Positions 9,288-19,281 of a stretch of DNA of 50,889 nucleotides are shown here, piece by piece. Numbering within the stretch: position 1 is the stretch's first letter; each line of letters opens with the position of its first letter. Source of the stretch: Leptolyngbyaceae cyanobacterium T60_A2020_046 (GTDB lineage Bacteria; Cyanobacteriota; Cyanobacteriia; Phormidesmidales; Phormidesmidaceae). The notes beneath the pieces were generated by a model that was not told the origin of the DNA, searched no databases, and was given only the letters and a program-made list of their open reading frames with translations. A program made the translations under genes and the position numbers. The stretch lies in NCBI GenBank assembly GCA_015272155.1, contig JACYME010000042.1, positions 1 through 50,889 of the forward strand. The letters run 5' to 3'.

Positions 9288-9656
9288 ATGAGCATGGTTT
9301 TAGTGGTGGAAGACAGCGTTCCCCAACGGGAAATGATTACCGATCTGCTTCGGGGGAGTGGATTGCAGGTGACAGTGGCTGGCGACGGTGTTGAGGCTCT
9401 GGAGCATATTCAATCGGGGCAGCCGCCCGATTTAGTGGTTCTTGACATCGTCATGCCCCGCATGAATGGGTACGAGCTGTGTCGTCGGCTCAAGGCTGAT
9501 CCATCCACCCAAAATGTTCCCATCGTGATGTGTTCGTCAAAGGGCGAAGAATTTGATCGCTATTGGGGCATGAAACAGGGTGCGGATGCTTACATTGCTA
9601 AGCCATTCCAGCCTAATGAGTTGGTGGGCACCGTTAAGCAACTCCTTCGGGGGTAG
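9288..9656 (+). CDS. hmpB: CheY-like response regulator HmpB (PilH-like)
   Basis: A single receiver domain of 122 residues with no output domain. The acidic pair is in VVEDS, the phospho-acceptor Asp in VVLDIVMPRMNG, followed by VMCSSKG and the conserved Lys in IAKPFQP. Such stand-alone receivers act as the diffusible CheY/PilH partner of a CheA kinase. The frame opens at TTG 9279, but ATG 9288 (MSMVLVVEDS) fits the family start better; ATG 9294 is also possible. It lies 20 bases before hmpC and is surely co-transcribed with it. Confidence 0.9.
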   Translation: MSMVLVVEDSVPQREMITDLLRGSGLQVTVAGDGVEALEHIQSGQPPDLVVLDIVMPRMNGYELCRRLKADPSTQNVPIVMCSSKGEEFDRYWGMKQGADAYIAKPFQPNELVGTVKQLLRG

Positions 9657-9676
9657 CACTTGAGAGGACTATTGGC

Positions 9677-10207
9677 ATGGTAGGAAACCCAGACTTTCTC
9701 ACCGGAACGGGGCAAGACCAGGGGCCAGAGCTGCAGGAATTAGAGACGCCAGAGGGTGAATTATACCTGCGATTCTTTGTCACATCTGGGGACGAGTTTG
9801 CCCTGCCAGCAACGGGGATTCGCCGAATTATTGAACACACCCCCGACCGAATTACGCCCGTGCCGAACGTATCTCCATTACTATTAGGTACCCTTAACGA
9901 ACAGGGGCGCGTGATTTGGGTTGCTGACCTCGGGCAGTTTTTGGGGTACCCCACACAGCTCAACACAGATCGACCTGAAATTCCCGTCATTGCGGTTGAG
10001 GATCAGGGAACTATGTTAGGCTTAGCCGTTAATCAGATTGTGGGTACTGATTGGATGGATGTTGAGGAGTTACAGATCTCCCGCAGTACACCAGATTCGA
10101 TGGCTCCCTTCTTGAAGGGGGAGTGGACGCTAGACGCAAGCTCTGGTCGTTCCCTTCGCCTACTCGATCACGTTGCTGTCCTACGTTCAGCTCGATGGGC
10201 CGCCTAA
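9677..10207 (+). CDS. hmpC: CheW-like adaptor HmpC (PilI-like)
   Basis: A 176-residue single-domain CheW protein that would bridge the methyl-accepting protein HmpD and the kinase HmpE in a signalling array. The core fold runs from YLRFFVTSGDEFALPATGIRRII through GTLNEQGRVIWVADLGQFLG to GLAVNQIVGTDWMDVEEL. About 35 residues of Glu/Gly-rich sequence precede it. GAGAGGA lies eight bases before the ATG. It is 20 bases after hmpB and 45 before hmpD, consistent with one operon. Confidence 0.9.
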   Translation: MVGNPDFLTGTGQDQGPELQELETPEGELYLRFFVTSGDEFALPATGIRRIIEHTPDRITPVPNVSPLLLGTLNEQGRVIWVADLGQFLGYPTQLNTDRPEIPVIAVEDQGTMLGLAVNQIVGTDWMDVEELQISRSTPDSMAPFLKGEWTLDASSGRSLRLLDHVAVLRSARWAA

Positions 10208-10252
10208 TCAGCTGAAGTTGCTTTAGACCGCTTAACCGGCAGGAGATAGGAA

Positions 10253-13006
10253 ATGGCGTCAAGTACTGATTACTCTCAAGCATACCAGAAAGCTGAGAGA
10301 GCCTATATGCAGGGGAGCTATGAAGAAGCTGCCACTGTCATTGATCAGCTCGCCGCCGAGTATCCCACCGACCCGAGTGTGCTCTTGCTGCGGGGGCATA
10401 TCTATTGTTATGGCCTCCAGCAATATGCTGAGGCGCAGGATCAATATCGGGCTGTTCTTAATATCACGACGGATCCTGAGTTTGTAGATTTTGCCAATAA
10501 TGGGTTGGCCTATGCCAGTCAGTTTGTCGCCGCCGAAGAAGAGACGGGCATGAGTACGGGGAATACAAATGCCACCCTGGCGGATGTTAACTCGGATGAA
10601 TTTCGGGCGTGGGCTCAGCCTGAGGCCGGTGATGTTACCGACATGGGCGGGGAAAAGGCGTTTAACTTTGACGATCTGGGGCTAGGTGATATTGACTCTG
10701 GAGAAATGGCGAGTGTCAATTCTCCCGGGGATGAGTTTGCAGCCTCTCCCTTTGGAGGGGGGGCGATCGCCGATGACCCTGAAACCCAAATGTTCGCTAC
10801 CGATCCCTTTGCTGAGGATCCCTTTTCCCCTTCTAACGGGGAAGCGGTCGAAGCAGGGGGCGATTTAGGTGAGGACGACAACAATCCTTTTGCAGATGCC
10901 AACAATCCTTTTGCAGATGCCGGGTTGGCAGCCATTGAGCAAGATGCATCCGCCGATGACTTTGGGGCAGGCGATCCCTTTGCGGATTTTGAAAACTTTG
11001 CGACCGCTGAAACTGAACCCATTGACTTTGACAATGTGGACAGTTTTGAGAATGGGGACTTTGCCAGTGCCTACACCTCGGATGACGCCACCTTTGGGGC
11101 CGTGGGGCATTATCCGGCTCCTGAGGATCAGACGCTCTTTATGCCAGAGCCAGGCTACTCTGCTGATACCCATGAGCAAGATAGTGGGAATGTGTCCGGT
11201 GCAGCTCCAGCTACCGATGACTATGGCACCTATGATTATGCCGAGAATGGGGCCGCGATCGCGGACAGCAGCTCTAGCCCTAGCAACGTAGATTTTTTAG
11301 ATGAGTTTGACGAGTTTGACGACCTCGGTAGCCTGCCCGACTTTGAACTCACCGACAGTTCTGCCGGATTCACTAGCCCCTCCGTCGGCACCTCTGGACT
11401 CGGCTCCACCGACGATGGGAGTAGCATGAGTGACTCAGGCTTCACCCTCAGCGGGGTCGGTGAGTCGGCCATTGATAACGAGGAGATTTTTAGCATCTCG
11501 GGGACGGCGGAACAACTGCCGGCCTTCGCACAGGTCGATGATGGGGGCGAGCAGGTACAGGTCGAGCAGGGCTGGCTGGCCCCCCTCGAAAATTCCTCCA
11601 TCGACGCTAAGCAGATGATCGTTGCAGGGGCCGCAGGGGTAATGTCGGCGGTGGCAGTGGCGGTAGTCAACTTTGTGGCCTCAACGATGGCTCCGCCGGA
11701 GCAAAATCTGCCCCGGGGGCTGCACGCGGTAATGGCCGGGGCTGCGGGCTTAGTCGGGTTTGGCACCGCAGCTGGGGTGGGCGCGATCGCCAACCGCCGC
11801 ACCAAGCAAACCGTAGAAAACCTGCAAGAGCAGTTCAACGTGGTGTCCCAGGGCAACCTCAACGCCCGTGCCACGGTTCTCGTCGATAACGAATTTGGTC
11901 GCTTGTCCTCGAGCTTCAACCAAATGGCCCGCGTCATCCTCACCACCACAAGTGAAGCTCAGCGCAAAGCCCAAGAACAAGAACAGGCCAAGGAAGATTT
12001 GCAGCGCCAGGTGATTCGTCTGCTGGATGATGTGGAAGGTGCAGCCCGAGGCGACCTGACGGTGCAAGCGGAAGTCACCGCCGACGTATTAGGAGCCGTT
12101 GCCGACTCCTTTAACCTCACCATTCAAAACCTCCGGGAGATTGTGCAGCAGGTGAGTGTGGCAGCTCGTCAGGTGAGTAAAGCCTCGACGGAAAACGAGA
12201 TGTTTGCCCGCAGCCTCTCCGCAGATGCCCTGCGCCAGGCTGAGGAACTCGCCGTCACGCTGAACTCTGTGCAGGTGATGACTGACTCCATTCAGCGGGT
12301 GGCAGAGAGCGCCCGCGAAGCAGAGGAAGTGGCCCGTTCTGCATCGGCAACAGCCTTGCGTGGCGGTGAGTCGGTGGAACGCACGGTGGCTGGCATCCTC
12401 GAAATCCGTGAGACCGTGGCCGAGACGACCCGAAAGGTGAAGCGCTTGGCAGAATCCTCTCAGGAAATTTCCAAGATTGTCGCGCTGATTTCTTCGATCG
12501 CTTCCCGAACGAACCTGCTGGCTCTGAACGCAAGTATTGAGGCTGCGCGGGCGGGCGAAGCCGGACGAGGCTTTGCAATCGTGGCAGATGAAGTACGTCA
12601 GTTGGCCGACCGAGCTGCCAAAGCCTCAAAGGAAATTGAGCAAATCGTCTTACAGATTCAAAGTGAAACCAGCGGTGTGATGACTGCGATGGAGGAAGGC
12701 ACCCAACAGGTGATTGAGGGGACGCGCCTCGCAGAACAAGCGAAGCGATCGCTCGAAGACATCATCCAGGTATCAAACCGCATTGACGTATTGGTGCGAT
12801 CCATCACCGCAGACACCGTAGAACAAACGGAAACCTCCCGGGCTGTCGCCCAAGTGATGCAGTCTGTGGAATTGACAGCCCAAGAAACCTCCCAAGAGTC
12901 CCAGCGAGTGTCAGCATCGCTGCAAAACCTAGTGGGAGTTGCCCGCGACCTGCTCACCTCCGTCGAACGATTTAAGGTTGATAGGGGCGAGGGCAAAGGG
13001 CGATGA
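10253..13006 (+). CDS. hmpD: Methyl-accepting chemotaxis-like protein HmpD (PilJ-like)
   Basis: 917 residues. Residues 1-100 resemble TPR-type helical repeats ([18 protein letters not shown]). Residues about 105-445 are an acidic, low-complexity linker that includes a perfect tandem [14 protein letters not shown]. Two Ala/Gly/Val-rich hydrophobic segments at about 451-479 and 489-516 could be membrane helices with only about ten residues between them, so there is no periplasmic sensor. Two HAMP-like units follow (about 520-565 and 586-632), then the signalling domain with the conserved tip [20 protein letters not shown] near residues 750-770. It should relay a cytoplasmic signal to HmpC and HmpE. 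AGGAG precedes the ATG. Confidence 0.9.
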   Translation: MASSTDYSQAYQKAERAYMQGSYEEAATVIDQLAAEYPTDPSVLLLRGHIYCYGLQQYAEAQDQYRAVLNITTDPEFVDFANNGLAYASQFVAAEEETGMSTGNTNATLADVNSDEFRAWAQPEAGDVTDMGGEKAFNFDDLGLGDIDSGEMASVNSPGDEFAASPFGGGAIADDPETQMFATDPFAEDPFSPSNGEAVEAGGDLGEDDNNPFADANNPFADAGLAAIEQDASADDFGAGDPFADFENFATAETEPIDFDNVDSFENGDFASAYTSDDATFGAVGHYPAPEDQTLFMPEPGYSADTHEQDSGNVSGAAPATDDYGTYDYAENGAAIADSSSSPSNVDFLDEFDEFDDLGSLPDFELTDSSAGFTSPSVGTSGLGSTDDGSSMSDSGFTLSGVGESAIDNEEIFSISGTAEQLPAFAQVDDGGEQVQVEQGWLAPLENSSIDAKQMIVAGAAGVMSAVAVAVVNFVASTMAPPEQNLPRGLHAVMAGAAGLVGFGTAAGVGAIANRRTKQTVENLQEQFNVVSQGNLNARATVLVDNEFGRLSSSFNQMARVILTTTSEAQRKAQEQEQAKEDLQRQVIRLLDDVEGAARGDLTVQAEVTADVLGAVADSFNLTIQNLREIVQQVSVAARQVSKASTENEMFARSLSADALRQAEELAVTLNSVQVMTDSIQRVAESAREAEEVARSASATALRGGESVERTVAGILEIRETVAETTRKVKRLAESSQEISKIVALISSIASRTNLLALNASIEAARAGEAGRGFAIVADEVRQLADRAAKASKEIEQIVLQIQSETSGVMTAMEEGTQQVIEGTRLAEQAKRSLEDIIQVSNRIDVLVRSITADTVEQTETSRAVAQVMQSVELTAQETSQESQRVSASLQNLVGVARDLLTSVERFKVDRGEGKGR
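10880..10921 (+). repeat. Perfect 21-base tandem duplication inside hmpD
   Basis: Two adjacent identical 21-base units encode NNPFADA twice in the acidic linker. The exact identity, including synonymous positions, implies a recent slippage duplication and suggests that linker length varies between strains. Confidence 0.8.
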
Positions 13007-13192
13007 GCGATCGCCGCTATCCACCCAGCACAGTCGTTACACTGGAAAAAATCACCACAGCGCGAGTCACCATCGGGATGCAAGCAGCGTCAGGTGTCGG
13101 AAGACTAGCCCTTTACCCGAGTTTAGAACCGCGCCCCAGGCCGCAAACCGTCTATAGGCACCACCACCGAGCACGAGGGGGAACTATCCGCC

Positions 13193-16100
13193 ATGATGCC
13201 TGAACAGCAGCAGAGAATCCTGGGATACTTCATCGAAGAAGCGAAGGATCATCTCAATACCATTGAGCAGGGCCTGCTGAACCTCCAGGCCACCATCGAA
13301 GATCACGAGATGGTGAATGAAGTCTTTCGGGCCGCGCACTCCGTCAAAGGCGGAGCAGCCATGCTGGGAATCGAAAGCGTCCAGCAAACCTCCCACCGAC
13401 TCGAAGATTATTTCAAGATTCTAAAAGAATCACCCGTCCAGACCGATCGCACCCTGGAATCGATGTTTCTCCAGGTCTTTGACGGGTTACAGTCCCTCAT
13501 TGAAGAACTCCAAGGCCCCTTTGGCCTAACTGACGACAAAGCCCAAGAAGTCATGGCCGACATTGAGCCAGTTTTTGGGCAGCTTGAGCAACACTTGAAT
13601 ACGCTAGTTGCCCAATCGGCGGGTGCACCCGCCGCACCGCCACCCCTTGCCGCCGCACCCCGCGCGTCCAGCCGCCCCCACAGCGAAGAAAGCGCCCTCA
13701 AACTTGTCTTTCGCAGCGATGTCCCCGCTCACCTGCGAGACATGCTGAGCCTCTTCAAGCAGGCTGACACCCCCGAAAGTCGCCAGACTTTACAAGAATC
13801 CTGTGAGGCATTGCTGCGCATTGGCGAGCAGTTTGAACTCAGTGCTTGGTGTTTGCTGCTCCAAGCGGCACGGGCTGCGGTTGGGAATCCTCAACAAACC
13901 TATCGCGCCCTAGCTCCAATTGTGATCAAGGACTTGAAGCAAGCCCAAGAGTTGGTGCTCTCTGGGCAAGAGCCTCAGGTTTTGGTGTCTGATGCGTTGC
14001 AGGCGATGGTGCCCGAGCCCGTGGCGATCGCGGCGGATACCAGCGACGACATTGACGCCTTGTTAGATGACGCACTCTCAGCCACCGAAGAACCTGACTT
14101 TGAGGAATTGCTCACCAGCAGCATGACCGAGGCTCAGCTCACGGGCAGCGGCGATCTCGACCTGGATTGGCTCGCCCCCCCCGCCACAGAGTCAAGGGCT
14201 GAGGAATCAGTCAATCTTGGCCTTGATTTAGGCGCGGCATTGGAGGCAACGAGCCAACCCGGACTAGGGGATGAGTTTCCGCCCCAAGAGCCGGAAGTGG
14301 GCACCGCTGAGCTCAATAGCTTAGCGGATCTGTTTGAAGGAGAAATGTCGAGCCTTTCGACCCCGTGGCAAGATGCGGAACAGTCCGATGGTGAAAATGA
14401 CGCAGGATTATTAGACATTGAGATTTCTGATGACTTCTCCGACCTCTTGGCGGAAGAGGGGGGGACGGATCAGGGAGACGATCGCACCCAAGCTGATCTC
14501 GTTGGGTTATTCGGGGATATGGGGATTGACACCGACATGACGGCCCCAGAGACGAACCCTGCGGCTGCAAGCAATGACGACTTTGCCGACTTGTTTGATG
14601 TTGCCAGTGATGCCCCCAGTCACGAGAGCAGCAGTGATGCAGACCTGGATGCGCTGCTCGATAGCGTCCCTGCCGCCGAGGCAACGCCCCCGATTAACTC
14701 AGCATCGGAGGATGCCTCTGAATCTGTCGTAGAAGCGGGCATCTTGAACGATTTGGGTGATCTGTTTGGGGATAGTGAAGAAGCAGACGCTTCCGCTGAG
14801 TTAGGCACAGATCTGGATCTTGCTTCGGATCTCGCATTCCTGGATCAGGGTGCCGCTGAATCAGAGGATCTAGACGACCTCAACTTTAATTCAGATGAAG
14901 CCATTGCCCCTGAGGCTGATTTTGACCTGGGGTTTGACCTAGAGATGGGCGACGCTGAAGAGTCCGTTGATCTCGACCTCGGGTTCTCAACGGATGTTGA
15001 TGCGGCGGCGGCAAATACCGACTCACGCCTCACAGAGGAGGTGTCCTTTGAGGCGGCGATCGCCGATGACAGCGCCATTACACCAGAGGGCAATGCCGAC
15101 TTTGATGATCTCTTTGGGGGTTCTGAAGATACCGCAGAGCACGAAGGCGACGGAGATCTGGACTTGGGGCTTGTCTTTGAGTCAGACGAGGCTTTGGATT
15201 TCAGCGCCACCGACCTGGAAGCCAGCGCCACCCAAGACGATGATTTAGACTTTGGCGACCTGGATCTGGAGGGTAGCCTTGAGGAAAGCCCCACAGAGGT
15301 CAATGATGATCTCGATCTAAGTCTAGGAACTGACCCGAGCCCCGCGATCGCCGCCGATGAGTTGCTAGATGACCTCTGGAATGAGGGGACGATGGCCACT
15401 TCTCCCGCGATCGCCGCTGCCACAGAACCCGCTGCCCTCCCAGATTTAGATGACCCCTGGGAGGAAGAAGCCGTCGGCAGCGATGAGGATGCGCTCAGCG
15501 CCCTCGACAGTCTCTGGGATGGGCAGCCGGAATCTGGAGAGGATGCTGCCACTGCGGATGCAGACGACGAATTTGGAGATTTTGAGGCCCTCGACTTTTC
15601 CGAAACAGACGCTGCGACGCCTGAATCCGCGATCGCCACAACATCGGAAGAGGCCGACCTCTTTGATGCTGATCCGATTGGCCAATCCAGCACAGAAACC
15701 AGCCCATCTGCGGATCTTGACGATCTCTTTGGGGACGATCCCCTCAGTGACAACGCCGCTCCGGGGAACACAGCCCAAACTGACGATCTCGACACCGATG
15801 ACTTTTTTAACCTGGAATCCCCTGACTCCCCCAGCGCCGTGGCGGAAGTCGAGGATCTGGATGAATTAGCAGATGAAGCGGTGACCGCTTCATCTGCTCC
15901 AGCAGCGGCTGCACCGGAGTGGAGTGAGACATCCGCCGAGGCTGAGGATCTCGATCTGGGCGATCTCTTGCTCGATGCTGAACCGGAACAGGCTTCGTCC
16001 TCCGATCTGGGTTTTGAGGGGCTGGATATGGATATCGACACCGCTGAACCCGAGATGGCAACATCAGAGTTCGACGCCCTGCATTTAGACGTGCCCGAAG

Positions 16101-18844
16101 CGGTGACCCCTGAGGCATCGGTATTCGATGATTTACACCTTGATGCAGACAGCACAGAGCCTGTCTCCGTGGAGATGGGTGACCTAGGTGAACTCGACTT
16201 TGACGCCTTGGGCCTTATTGATGACTCGGTAGAGGCTAGTGCAGAGGGTGAGGATCTGGACTTTGATGGCTTGGGCCTGAGTGACGACGAAGTCGTCGAG
16301 TCGGGTTCTCCAGGGGAGGCGATCGCCGCCTTTGGCGAAGACCTAGACGAACTGCTTGCCGACACAACGGGCAGTGACGACATCGCGGCATCCATGGGCG
16401 ATCTCCTTGAGGAATCCCCAGCCAGTTCTGAAGATGATGCCGCAGCCTTTGACGATCTCGATGCACTGCTGACGGACGAAGGTGCGGATGTCACACCTGA
16501 GGCAACCGCCGATAACGATGAAAGCGACTTTGACGATCTCGATGCCCTCCTGACAGATGACCGTGCAGAGGACTCCGGTGACGAGGAGGATGGTGGCTTT
16601 GATGACCTCGATGCCTTGTTGGCAGAGCCCGAATCAGCGGCGGCGATCGCGACTCCCTCCCCCGAAGCTGGGGTTGATTTCGACGAACTCGACGCTCTGC
16701 TGGAAGACGAAGCCTCAGAGGTGGATGCTGAAGCGTCTGATATGAGCAGCGGTGAGTTTGATGATCTCGAACGCTTGCTCGAAGAAGCGGATCAGACCCT
16801 CGGCGGTTCTTCTCCCACGATTCGGGCGGGGAGTGGCAGCACGCGATCGACACGACGGGTCAGCGCAATGGTCGATCAAACCATGCGCGTTTCCGTGAAA
16901 CATCTCGATACCCTGAGCAACTTAGTCGGGGAGCTTGTAGTTAACCGAAACTCGCTGGAGCAAGACCAAGAGCGGCTGCGCCAGTTCCTCGATAACCTGT
17001 TGTTCCAAGTGCAGCAGTTGAACGATGTGGGTCAGCGAATGCGCGATCTCTACGAGCGATCGCTCCTTGAAAGCTCCCTCATCTCCAGCCGACAGGCCTT
17101 CCACGGGTCTGGTATGGCCCGCAGCGGCGAAGGCAACGGCGGCAGTTCCCACGCCACTGGAGCAACCTTCGACGCCTTGGAAATGGATCGCTTCACCGGC
17201 TTCCATACCCTATCCCAGGAAATGATCGAGCTGATCGTCCGAGTGCGTGAGTCCGCCTCCGATATCGGCTACACCGTTGACTCCTCCGAGAACATTACCC
17301 GCCAATTCCGGCAGGTCACCACCCAACTCCAAGAGGGCCTGAACAAAGCCCGCATGGTGCCCTTTGCCCAGACCGTTGATCGACTGCCGCGCGCCGTGCG
17401 CGACATTTCGCTCAAGTGTGGCAAGGAAGCGCGCCTCGTGGTCGAAGGGCGTGACACCCTCATCGATAAGATGATCCTAGAGCGTCTGTTTGACCCCATG
17501 ACGCATCTGGTCAACAACGCCATCACCCACGGCGTGGAAACGCCCGAAGAGCGTGTGGCCTCGGGCAAGCCCCGCGAAGGCACGATTACGGTGCGGGCCT
17601 TCTATCAGGGCAACCAAACCGTGATTTACATCGCTGATGACGGGGCCGGCATCAACCCCGATCTGGTCAAGCAAAAGGCCATCAAGAAGGGGCTGATTAC
17701 CCAAGCGGAAGCGCGATCGATGACGGTGCTCGACACCTACGAATTACTCTTCCGGCCTGGGTTTAGTACCCGAGACAAGGCTGACGACTTCGCCGGACGC
17801 GGCGTCGGTATGGATGTGGTGCGCACAGCCCTGTCTGAAATTCGGGGCAGTATCACCATCGACTCTGAGATGGGCCGGGGCACAAGCTTCACGATTCGCC
17901 TACCCCTGACCCTGAGTATTTCCAAGGCGCTGAGCTGTCTCAATAACCAAGCCCGCATCGCTTTCCCGATGGATGGGGTTGAAGACATGTTTGACGTACC
18001 CAAGGATCGGGTACAAGTAGACAACGCCGGCCATATGAGCATTGTGTGGCGCGACTCGATGCTGCCCTTCCAGCCGTTGTCAGACCTGCTACAGTTCAAC
18101 CGCACCTTGGGCCGAGGGCGCGTCTATGGCGGCAGCCAAGACGAAGATATGGTGTCGATTGTGGTGCTGCGCAGTGCCAACACCCATATTGGCGTGCAGG
18201 TCGATCGCGTGTTGGGCGAGCAAGAAATCGTGATCAAACAGCTCGAAGGCCCGGTGCCCAAACCGATTGGGATTGCTGGGGCTACAGTGCTCGGGGATGG
18301 CCGGGTGATGCCCATTGCCGACGTACTCGAACTGATTGACATTGCTCAAGGTCGGGTGCGGCGCGAGGGTGGAGCCTCGCTCTGGAGCCAAACCGAGGAG
18401 CCTCCAGTCGAAACGGCTGCCCCCATCAAGACCGAGCCGACGGTACTGATTGTGGACGACTCGATTACGGTACGCGAACTGTTGTCAATGAGCTTCAACA
18501 AGGTGGGCTACCGAGTCGAGCAGGCTCGGGATGGTCAGGAAGCTTGGGAAAAACTGCGATCGGGCCTGCCTTGCGACTTGGTGTTCTGCGACATTGAGAT
18601 GCCGCGCATGGATGGCCTAGAGCTGCTGTCTCGGATGCAGAAAGATGGCACGCTGAAGAAAATTCCCATCGCGATGCTCACCTCGCGGGGGGCAGATCGC
18701 CACCGTCAAATGGCCCTAGACTTGGGGGCCAGTGGTTACTTTACCAAGCCTTATCTCGAAGAAGCTCTGTTGGATGCAGCGCAACGGATGCTCGGAGGAG
18801 AGGTGTTGCTGACGAAGGCAGGCGGCGCATCGGACAACGATTAA
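13193..18844 (+). CDS. hmpE: Giant CheA hybrid histidine kinase HmpE (PilL-like)
   Basis: 1,883 residues, far longer than a standard CheA of about 650-700. Residues 1-140 are the phosphotransfer domain, with the phospho-acceptor His49 in AAHSVKGGAAMLG. Residues about 290-1,215 are an acidic linker dominated by Asp, Glu, Ala, Leu and Ser with recurring DLDDLF-like motifs, ending in five FDDLDALL-like repeats at about residues 1,085-1,195. Then come the dimerisation domain (VKHLDTLSNLVGELVVNR), the ATPase domain (LVNNAITHGVE, DDGAGI, GRGVGMDVV), a CheW-like domain, and a C-terminal receiver with the acceptor Asp in FCDIEMPRMDG and Lys in TKPYLEE. It is predicted to phosphorylate HmpA, HmpB and its own receiver. 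GGGGGA precedes ATG 13193. Confidence 0.92.
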   Translation: MMPEQQQRILGYFIEEAKDHLNTIEQGLLNLQATIEDHEMVNEVFRAAHSVKGGAAMLGIESVQQTSHRLEDYFKILKESPVQTDRTLESMFLQVFDGLQSLIEELQGPFGLTDDKAQEVMADIEPVFGQLEQHLNTLVAQSAGAPAAPPPLAAAPRASSRPHSEESALKLVFRSDVPAHLRDMLSLFKQADTPESRQTLQESCEALLRIGEQFELSAWCLLLQAARAAVGNPQQTYRALAPIVIKDLKQAQELVLSGQEPQVLVSDALQAMVPEPVAIAADTSDDIDALLDDALSATEEPDFEELLTSSMTEAQLTGSGDLDLDWLAPPATESRAEESVNLGLDLGAALEATSQPGLGDEFPPQEPEVGTAELNSLADLFEGEMSSLSTPWQDAEQSDGENDAGLLDIEISDDFSDLLAEEGGTDQGDDRTQADLVGLFGDMGIDTDMTAPETNPAAASNDDFADLFDVASDAPSHESSSDADLDALLDSVPAAEATPPINSASEDASESVVEAGILNDLGDLFGDSEEADASAELGTDLDLASDLAFLDQGAAESEDLDDLNFNSDEAIAPEADFDLGFDLEMGDAEESVDLDLGFSTDVDAAAANTDSRLTEEVSFEAAIADDSAITPEGNADFDDLFGGSEDTAEHEGDGDLDLGLVFESDEALDFSATDLEASATQDDDLDFGDLDLEGSLEESPTEVNDDLDLSLGTDPSPAIAADELLDDLWNEGTMATSPAIAAATEPAALPDLDDPWEEEAVGSDEDALSALDSLWDGQPESGEDAATADADDEFGDFEALDFSETDAATPESAIATTSEEADLFDADPIGQSSTETSPSADLDDLFGDDPLSDNAAPGNTAQTDDLDTDDFFNLESPDSPSAVAEVEDLDELADEAVTASSAPAAAAPEWSETSAEAEDLDLGDLLLDAEPEQASSSDLGFEGLDMDIDTAEPEMATSEFDALHLDVPEAVTPEASVFDDLHLDADSTEPVSVEMGDLGELDFDALGLIDDSVEASAEGEDLDFDGLGLSDDEVVESGSPGEAIAAFGEDLDELLADTTGSDDIAASMGDLLEESPASSEDDAAAFDDLDALLTDEGADVTPEATADNDESDFDDLDALLTDDRAEDSGDEEDGGFDDLDALLAEPESAAAIATPSPEAGVDFDELDALLEDEASEVDAEASDMSSGEFDDLERLLEEADQTLGGSSPTIRAGSGSTRSTRRVSAMVDQTMRVSVKHLDTLSNLVGELVVNRNSLEQDQERLRQFLDNLLFQVQQLNDVGQRMRDLYERSLLESSLISSRQAFHGSGMARSGEGNGGSSHATGATFDALEMDRFTGFHTLSQEMIELIVRVRESASDIGYTVDSSENITRQFRQVTTQLQEGLNKARMVPFAQTVDRLPRAVRDISLKCGKEARLVVEGRDTLIDKMILERLFDPMTHLVNNAITHGVETPEERVASGKPREGTITVRAFYQGNQTVIYIADDGAGINPDLVKQKAIKKGLITQAEARSMTVLDTYELLFRPGFSTRDKADDFAGRGVGMDVVRTALSEIRGSITIDSEMGRGTSFTIRLPLTLSISKALSCLNNQARIAFPMDGVEDMFDVPKDRVQVDNAGHMSIVWRDSMLPFQPLSDLLQFNRTLGRGRVYGGSQDEDMVSIVVLRSANTHIGVQVDRVLGEQEIVIKQLEGPVPKPIGIAGATVLGDGRVMPIADVLELIDIAQGRVRREGGASLWSQTEEPPVETAAPIKTEPTVLIVDDSITVRELLSMSFNKVGYRVEQARDGQEAWEKLRSGLPCDLVFCDIEMPRMDGLELLSRMQKDGTLKKIPIAMLTSRGADRHRQMALDLGASGYFTKPYLEEALLDAAQRMLGGEVLLTKAGGASDND

Positions 18845-19281
18845 CTCAGAGCCGCAATGCGTCGGTCAACTGTGCACCAAAGCCGGGGTCAAGTCAGCCT
18901 AGGGGGGTGTGGCCGTAACAGGCGTGATGGGTGGAACGAGGCGATCGACCGGATTGATTCAGGTGTTGCCTAAGTGATGGGGCTAAAGTCAGCCCTCTGC
19001 GATCGCCCGAAAGCCGTCGCGCTGTAGGGTGCTGCCCACGCGATTCTCAACTCAAGGACTTTTGGCTTCTAAGATCGCTTTTGGGGTGGGGGGGTGCTCT
19101 ACTGTCCACCGTCATGCGTGGATGCTGACTGCCTGACACTGCGCAATAATGGGTGGAACGGTTACTTCTGATACAGACGCTGATACAAACGCCGGGCCGG
19201 GTTTTGGGCGTGCTGCTGAACCAAGTGTTTCTATCAGATGTGCGATCGCGCGCTAGATCTTGTCCCTCATCAAACCTTGCC
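18845..19281. other. Intergenic region hmpE-rca
   Basis: About 437 bases. I see HIP1 octamers, no clear terminator hairpin after hmpE, and no credible small gene. An in-frame extension of rca up to 19153 is open but does not resemble the conserved activase N-terminus, so this stretch probably holds the rca promoter and leader. Confidence 0.4.

Noticed and set aside
14845-16494. 549-codon Ser-rich open frame antisense to hmpE
   Set aside because: It mirrors Asp/Glu-rich codons (GAT, GAC, GAA) of the real gene. Low complexity and no ribosome site mark it as an overprinted shadow.
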